A DNA stretch of 64,000 bases from positions 19,468-83,467 of the forward strand of contig DATHMK010000033.1 of the NCBI GenBank assembly GCA_035487155.1, read 5' to 3'. The notes beneath the pieces were generated by a model. The model was not told the DNA's origin and did not search any database. It saw nothing but the letters and a program-made list of their open reading frames with translations. Source of the stretch: DAIDKA01 sp035487155 (GTDB lineage: Bacteria > Pseudomonadota > Gammaproteobacteria > Steroidobacterales > Steroidobacteraceae). The position numbers and the translations under genes are program-made. Of this stretch, positions 59,977-64,000 are shown piece by piece. Position 1 is the stretch's first letter; each line of letters starts with the position of its first letter.

Positions 59977-60567
59977 TCAGGTTGCCGGGGCCGGCGTGAG
60001 CGGCGCGTCAAGCTCTTCGGCCGCCTCCGGTTGGGGCGTGCCCGCCGTGACGGGCACTGCGGCTACCGGTGCTGGCGGTCGACGCCGGGGTTTCGCAGCG
60101 GGCGTCCGGGTCACAGCGGCCGGCTTCGCCGCCTTTTTCGCGGCGGGCTTTACGATCCGCTTGGCAGTGTTCTTTACACTCGGCCGGGTGAGTGTGCGGG
60201 CCTTCACCTTGGGAGCCGGCTTTGCCGGTTTCGAGCGTTTCAAGGCGCGCTTCGCCTTGCCGGATTTCACCTTGGCGCTTTTCTTTGCCTTGGGTGCCGC
60301 GCTCACCTTGGCAACGCGTGCACTGGCCGGTGTGGTCTTGCGCGCCTGCTTCCAGGCCTTGCGTGCCGCGCCGGCGCGCTTGCGTGCGCGACGCACTTCG
60401 CGCTTGGCATCCTTGATGCGTTTGCGGGCGCGCTTGAGTTCTTCCTTGGCCAGACGGACGCTCTGCTTGGCGACATCCACCCGTAGACGCGCGCGCGCCA
60501 CCGAGGCGGCCAGTTCAGCTTTGGAGTCGGGCGTCTTGCGTTCGGTGGCAGCTGGGGATTGCTTCAT
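59977..60567 (-). CDS. Lysine/alanine-rich histone-H1-like (AlgP-like) protein
   Basis: The 196-residue protein has a helical, Arg/Lys-rich first half (residues about 15-75, likely coiled coil: RLAKEELKRARKRIKDAKRE) and a low-complexity tail of Lys, Ala and Pro (PAAKKAAKPAA-like) ending in an acidic stretch. The composition resembles bacterial histone-H1-like proteins such as AlgP, which bind DNA without sequence specificity. Homology by composition alone is weak. Its start faces a 292-bp intergenic region that contains two DnaA boxes. Confidence 0.75.
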   Translation of the reverse strand: MKQSPAATERKTPDSKAELAASVARARLRVDVAKQSVRLAKEELKRARKRIKDAKREVRRARKRAGAARKAWKQARKTTPASARVAKVSAAPKAKKSAKVKSGKAKRALKRSKPAKPAPKVKARTLTRPSVKNTAKRIVKPAAKKAAKPAAVTRTPAAKPRRRPPAPVAAVPVTAGTPQPEAAEELDAPLTPAPAT

Positions 60568-60707
60568 GGTGACTACTTGAGGTAATGCCGGCGCAACGAA
60601 GTCTCTCGCGACGCGCTGCCCAAGGCAAGGCAGAGGTCAATTGACAGGTCAAGTGCTCGCGGAGATTGACATCGCACGCTGGCGCGGCTACGCATCGGGC
60701 GGGACAG

Positions 60708-60730
60708 TTATCCACAGAAACTGTGCATAA
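60708..60730. repeat. Inverted pair of DnaA-box sequences
   Basis: TTATCCACA (60708-60716) and TGTGCATAA (60722-60730, TTATGCACA on the other strand) match the DnaA consensus TTATNCACA in opposite orientations, five bases apart. They form a larger inverted repeat, AGTTATCCACAG / CTGTGCATAACT, with one mismatch and an AAA loop. The region 60568-60859 between the Lys/Ala-rich and PrsW genes otherwise holds a TGGGT/ACCCA hairpin and no ORF. DnaA binding, titration or local regulation is possible; no origin is claimed. Confidence 0.6.
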
Positions 60731-60859
60731 CTGGGTGCAAAAACCCACTTGCAAATCGCGCAGACGCATTGCCTGAAGGGTTTGCGTTAAGGTGTGCAAA
60801 AACTGAACACATAGGTGTCATTCCGCACCTTGCGGAAACGTTGGAGGGCGTGAGTCGCA

Positions 60860-61834
60860 GTGCGTCAGCGAACCAAGATATTCCTTGACCGACTGGCACA
60901 CCTGGTCGGCGTGCAACCGCTGCGCGCGGTGCCGCTGCATGCGATGTGGACCGAAGTGTTCACGACTCACACCGAGCAGGACATCGAGAGCGCTCTGGCG
61001 GCGGGCGCACCACCGACCACACCACCGCTTGATGCGGTATCGACACAGTGGCCGCGGCCCTGGGTTTTCGGGCGTTTGCTGGCATTGGCGCTGCTGGTCT
61101 ACGGCGCATTCAATCTGGCCTGGATCTACAGCGGCAATCGCAACCTGATTCCTGGACTGATTCTCGTTGGCTCCTTCGCCGTGCCGATGTCGACCCTGAT
61201 GCTGTTCTTCGAATGCAATGTGCGGCGCAATGTTTCGCTGTACCAGGTCACGCGGGTGGTGCTGCTGGGCGGCGTGCTGGGCCTGCTGTTGTCGCTTTTC
61301 ATGTATCAAATTGGTGCGGCGATTCCGCTGCAGGGACTGGGCGCCTCCGTCGCCGGGCTGGTGGAGGAGCCAGCGAAGCTGCTGACGCTTGGAATTCTTA
61401 TCAACAACCGGCGCTATCGTTTCACGCTCAACGGACTGTTGCTGGGCGCCGCGGTGGGCACCGGTTTCGCCGCCTTCGAATCGGCCGGCTACGCCTTTCG
61501 GGCCGGCCTGGACGGCGGGTCGCTGGCGATGCGCGATGTCATCCTCAGCCGCGGCCTGCTGGCACCGTTCACGCACATCGTATGGACGGCAATGGCGGCC
61601 GGGGCGCTATGGCGGGTGAAGGGTGCCGCGCCCTTTTCCTGGAGGATGCTCCGTGATTCGCGCTGTCGTCGCGTCTTTGCCGTCGCGGTGCTGCTGCACA
61701 TGATCTGGGACTACGACTCGCCGCTACCGCCGGCCCTGCGGTACCTGTTCGTCGGGTTCGCCGGCTGGTTCATGGTGGCGTGCCTGATCCAGGAAGGGCT
61801 CGAGGAGATTCGTCGGGAGCAAGGGCGCCGTTGA
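60860..61834 (+). CDS. PrsW-family intramembrane metalloprotease
   Basis: The 324-residue membrane protein has about eight helices and the PrsW motifs: VEEPAK with Glu169-Glu170, GFAAFESAGY with Glu207, LAPFTHIVW and LLHMIWDYD. PrsW in Bacillus performs site-1 cleavage of an anti-sigma factor, but proteobacterial members have unknown targets. The start is the GTG at 60860 with GGAGG about 12 bases upstream. The last 65 bp overlap the 3' end of the convergent nuclease gene. Confidence 0.9.
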   Translation: MRQRTKIFLDRLAHLVGVQPLRAVPLHAMWTEVFTTHTEQDIESALAAGAPPTTPPLDAVSTQWPRPWVFGRLLALALLVYGAFNLAWIYSGNRNLIPGLILVGSFAVPMSTLMLFFECNVRRNVSLYQVTRVVLLGGVLGLLLSLFMYQIGAAIPLQGLGASVAGLVEEPAKLLTLGILINNRRYRFTLNGLLLGAAVGTGFAAFESAGYAFRAGLDGGSLAMRDVILSRGLLAPFTHIVWTAMAAGALWRVKGAAPFSWRMLRDSRCRRVFAVAVLLHMIWDYDSPLPPALRYLFVGFAGWFMVACLIQEGLEEIRREQGRR

Positions 61835-62750
61835 GCAGCACCGCGAGTCGTCGTCCGGCCAGGGCGATACGTTGGCGGGCGAGGAGTCTTGCCCGATTCT
61901 GATAGGCGGCGGTGAGGGCATAAGGGCCGGATCCCGGACCGATCGGCGGTGCATACACGAAGCGGCGCGCCAGCGCGCCGCTTTCATCGACCCAGTCCTG
62001 GATGTTCGTGTCTGCCATGCGCTGCGGCGCAGGCGCCGGAAGTTGGCGCGCCAGCCGCAGGGCCGCGGCCGGGGTGCCGTGCCCGAGAACCTGGTCCCAG
62101 AAAAAGTGCAGCTCCTGGCGACACGGCGGACGGCACAATCGGACCCGGTTGCCGCCCTGATCGCCATCGGGTAAGTCCTGGGTAAAGCGCGAGACGGCAT
62201 GCAGAGGCTGGTGAATATCCCCCACCAGGTGCAGCAGCCAGGTCAGGTCGTAGGACTTCAGCGGGTCAGGCGCCCGAGAATCAGCCAGCACCTGGCGGAA
62301 ATCGGCAATGCGGGTGGCGGCGTTGGGCACGGTCACGCCGGGCACGCGGGTCCCATCGGTGGAGAAGGGCACGTCCACGTAATGCCAGTAGCGGTGCTCA
62401 TTAAGGTCGCCGTAACCGGTGTTCTGATTGGCCTCCGGAGCGTGCGGGTGTTCGCCATCATCCAGGTGGCCGACCTCATGTTTGATGGCATCTGGCCAGG
62501 TCGCCGCGCGCATGAAGGCGGTGACATCCCGGCTCTCGGGCTTCAGTCCCGCAATCCAGGTGCCGTAGTCGGGGTTCAGGCGCAGCAGCTTCACGGCCCG
62601 CGCTCGCGCCGCCGGTGTCAGGTGCTGCCAGGCGACGGCGGCGACTGTCATATGACCAAAATCGTTCCAGGCCCGAACCGGCATCGAGCCGCTCAACCCC
62701 AAAGCGGCCAAGGCCAGAGCGGCCAGGCGGTGCGCACGAAGCTGGTGCAT
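61770..62750 (-). CDS. Exported S1/P1-type nuclease
   Basis: The 326-residue protein has a signal peptide (about 1-26) and the zinc-nuclease signature beginning at the mature N-terminal Trp (AWNDFGHMTV), followed by WPDAIKHE, HRYWHYVDV and LLHLVGDIHQPLHAVSR, which carry the trinuclear zinc ligands. It would degrade single-stranded DNA and RNA and remove 3'-phosphates outside the cytoplasm. I start it at 62750; an in-frame ATG at 62867 would put the signal too far inside. It overlaps the PrsW 3' end. Confidence 0.92.
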   Translation of the reverse strand: MHQLRAHRLAALALAALGLSGSMPVRAWNDFGHMTVAAVAWQHLTPAARARAVKLLRLNPDYGTWIAGLKPESRDVTAFMRAATWPDAIKHEVGHLDDGEHPHAPEANQNTGYGDLNEHRYWHYVDVPFSTDGTRVPGVTVPNAATRIADFRQVLADSRAPDPLKSYDLTWLLHLVGDIHQPLHAVSRFTQDLPDGDQGGNRVRLCRPPCRQELHFFWDQVLGHGTPAAALRLARQLPAPAPQRMADTNIQDWVDESGALARRFVYAPPIGPGSGPYALTAAYQNRARLLARQRIALAGRRLAVLLNGALAPDESPRALPGSGTPP

Positions 62751-62982
62751 CAGGCCTTCAAGGGGCCGGTGGAAGGGCTCCCCGGCGAGGTGTTGTCGCG
62801 TCAATTCGTGCCCCGTTTTGCCGCATAGTTGGCGTAAAGAATCCTCGTAAAAACGGTAGCTTGCCATCCTTACTGCGAATTAATAGAGAAGATATTGCAG
62901 TGCTTAGGCGCTCGTGTACGCTCTGCACCCCGTGAAGCCCGTTGGTTGCCAGCGTACTTATATTCCTCAATGGAGACGACTC

Positions 62983-63165
62983 GTGGTTAGCAAACTCGTT
63001 CCTGCTCTCGCTCTGATCCTGTTGGCCGGTCCGGTATGCGCACTCGCCGCCGACTCGACTTCTTCCGCTCCGGCTTCGGACGCGAAGACCAGCACTCATG
63101 CCAAGAAGCATCACACCAGCAAGAAGAAGAAGGCCGCCACCTCTTCTGCTCCGGAATCAAAGTAA
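62983..63165 (+). CDS. Small exported Lys/Ser/Ala-rich protein
   Basis: The likely start is the GTG at 62983 with GGAGA six bases upstream, giving 60 residues. The first 24 form a signal peptide (LVPALALILLAGPVCALAA) and the mature part is a short, Ser/Thr/Lys/His-rich, probably disordered chain (KKHHTSKKKK). Similar short cationic periplasmic proteins are common; function unknown. A strong terminator follows. Confidence 0.7.
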   Translation: MVSKLVPALALILLAGPVCALAADSTSSAPASDAKTSTHAKKHHTSKKKKAATSSAPESK

Positions 63166-63190
63166 GTCCAAGGCTTACTGGATCGATGGA

Positions 63191-63215
63191 GAGGCCCGCT
63201 TCGGCGGGCCTCTTC
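63191..63215 (+). terminator. Intrinsic terminator with TTCG tetraloop
   Basis: GAGGCCCGC-TTCG-GCGGGCCTC forms a perfect 9-bp stem with a stable UUCG loop (63191-63212), followed by TTCATTT. It lies 26 bp after the stop of the small exported protein and would end that transcript. Confidence 0.85.
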
Positions 63216-63248
63216 ATTTGTACTCAAGGATCTGCGAAACCGCAGGAC

Positions 63249-63470
63249 TCAACCGCCCGCCGCACGCCCCTCCTCCTCAGCGCTGGGCACCAGAGCAACC
63301 AGGCGACCATCCAGCGGTAGCGCCGAGAGTTCCAGGTTGAAACCCGATCCCTCCCGATGGGGAAAGGCGACGCCCACCTTGGTCCAGTTCTTGGCCTTCT
63401 GGCCGGTTGAACCTTCGAACTCCCGAACCGTAAAGACATTCAAATACGCCGCAGGGGCAGATTTGCTCAT
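63249..63470 (-). CDS. Small conserved-looking protein of unknown function
   Basis: The 73-residue protein starts at an ATG (63470) with a preceding GAGAAG-like site. Its core KNWTKVGVAFPHREGSGFNLELSALPLDGRLVALVP looks like a compact beta-rich domain recurring in proteobacterial hypothetical proteins. No signal peptide or catalytic motif is visible. Confidence 0.7.
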   Translation of the reverse strand: MSKSAPAAYLNVFTVREFEGSTGQKAKNWTKVGVAFPHREGSGFNLELSALPLDGRLVALVPSAEEEGRAAGG

Positions 63471-63589
63471 GATGACTTCTCGTTGAACCCGCAGAATCCG
63501 GGCACAGTCAGCATGGGCGGGGGGCCAGGATTGCGGCAACGCGGCAATCTGGTGCGAAGATTCAGTTTGAGGGGTGCCGACACCCGACA

Positions 63590-63617
63590 CCGCGTGCCCC
63601 GAAGTCGGGACACGCGG
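63590..63617. terminator. Strong hairpin after the RRM gene, possible terminator
   Basis: CCGCGTG/CACGCGG arms extend through CCCGA/TCGGG to give about 12 bp with one mismatch and a two-base loop. It lies downstream of the RRM gene (minus strand) and upstream of the next minus-strand gene. A second hairpin GTTCCGGA/TCCGGAAC stands at 63632-63654, just after the RRM stop. Neither has a clear T-run on the minus strand. Confidence 0.4.
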
Positions 63618-63660
63618 CTTTCAGTGGCAGTGTTCCGGAGCGAGGGTCCGGAACGGCGGA

Positions 63661-63990
63661 TCAGTATCGACCGCCACCACCGCCGCCGCCGCCACCGCTG
63701 CGGCGAGGGCCACCACCACCGCCCGGACCGCGACCGCCACCGCCTGGTGGGCGATCCTGGGCTTCGTTAACGCGCAGCGCGCGACCGCCCATTGAATACC
63801 CGTTCAGGCTTTGGATGGCACGGGAGGCGTCGGCATTGCTCATTTCTACAAAGGCAAAACCGCGCGGACGACCCGTTTCACGGTCCATGATTACATTCAC
63901 GGACTCAACAGTCCCATGTTGCGCAAACAGAGCACGCACCTGGCTCTCGTCAGCGGAAAAGGGCAGATTTCCAACGTAGATTTTCGTCAT
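63661..63990 (-). CDS. Glycine-rich RNA-binding protein (single RRM)
   Basis: The 109-residue protein has one RRM (about 1-80) with RNP2 IYVGNL (residues 4-9) and RNP1 RGFAFVEM (43-50), and a C-terminal Gly/Arg-rich tail (GGGGRGPGGGGG-like). This architecture is shared by cyanobacterial and proteobacterial cold- or stress-linked Rbp proteins that bind single-stranded RNA. Two hairpins follow the stop codon. Confidence 0.92.
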   Translation of the reverse strand: MTKIYVGNLPFSADESQVRALFAQHGTVESVNVIMDRETGRPRGFAFVEMSNADASRAIQSLNGYSMGGRALRVNEAQDRPPGGGGRGPGGGGGPRRSGGGGGGGGGRY

Positions 63991-64000
63991 ATCACCTAAC

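Noticed and set aside
60000..60480. Repetitive GC-rich stretch that might be a structural DNA repeat
   Set aside because: It is explained by Lys/Ala-rich codons of the histone-like protein.
63661..63760. Tandem CCACCG-like repeats that could suggest a microsatellite
   Set aside because: They encode the glycine-rich tail of the RRM protein on the minus strand.
1..64000. CRISPR arrays, insertion sequences, prophage genes, tRNA and rRNA genes
   Set aside because: No regularly spaced repeats, transposase motifs, integrase, cloverleaf or ribosomal RNA sequence was recognised on reading both strands.

Overview
The window is 64 kb of high-GC DNA (roughly 60-65 % by eye) packed with directional operons of typical proteobacterial genes: LysR and DeoR regulators, two TonB-dependent receptors, MurJ, a NodT-type outer-membrane efflux lipoprotein, Tam and an EntD-like phosphopantetheinyl transferase. 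I infer a high-GC, probably environmental gammaproteobacterium (Steroidobacteraceae / Nevskiales / Xanthomonadales neighbourhood); the class is likely, the family is a guess. No rRNA, tRNA, IS element, phage gene or CRISPR array was recognised.

Region 1 (1-15.9 kb) looks like a catabolic island for plant phenolic esters and glycosides. A minus-strand operon (cyclase-family hydrolase, cupin, SDR cut by the window edge) diverges from a LysR gene. A long plus-strand series follows: amidohydrolase, HSL-type esterase, GH3 glycosidase with PA14 domain, tannase/feruloyl esterase, two paralogous secreted alpha/beta hydrolases, a TonB-dependent receptor, an aromatic-acid-type MFS transporter and a GlcG/HbpS protein. 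Together they suggest outer-membrane uptake, hydrolysis of glycosidic and ester bonds, and import of the released acid.

Region 2 (15.9-27.2 kb) is an L-rhamnose module: isomerase and fused rhamnulose-1-phosphate aldolase/lactaldehyde dehydrogenase on the minus strand; DeoR regulator, kinase, MFS transporter, esterase and GH106 alpha-L-rhamnosidase on the plus strand. Inverted near-identical sites in the divergent intergenic region are candidate operators.

Region 3 (28.2-45.5 kb) is the most interesting part. A guanidine-I (ykkC) riboswitch with an overlapping intrinsic terminator precedes a TonB-dependent receptor. Behind it come a NikR-fold regulator that has lost three of four nickel ligands and sits immediately behind a perfect 12-bp inverted repeat, the carboxyguanidine deiminase pair CgdA/CgdB, a biotin-dependent guanidine (annotated as urea) carboxylase, allophanate hydrolase, an ABC importer, a TPR-sulfotransferase, a second binding protein, a membrane di-iron desaturase/hydroxylase and a biuret-hydrolase-like isochorismatase-family enzyme. 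I read this as a pathway that takes a guanidino compound from outer membrane to allophanate and ammonia, possibly one more complex than free guanidine.

Region 4 (45.5-64 kb) is mixed: GST, NicT-type Ni/Co permease, small secreted proteins, a lipoprotein lipase, PRC-barrel protein, Tam, a monooxygenase-fold/Vgb-like pair, MFS, MurJ, efflux OMF, phosphopantetheinyl transferase, inositol-monophosphatase-family enzyme, a Lys/Ala-rich protein, a pair of inverted DnaA boxes, PrsW, S1/P1 nuclease and an RRM protein.
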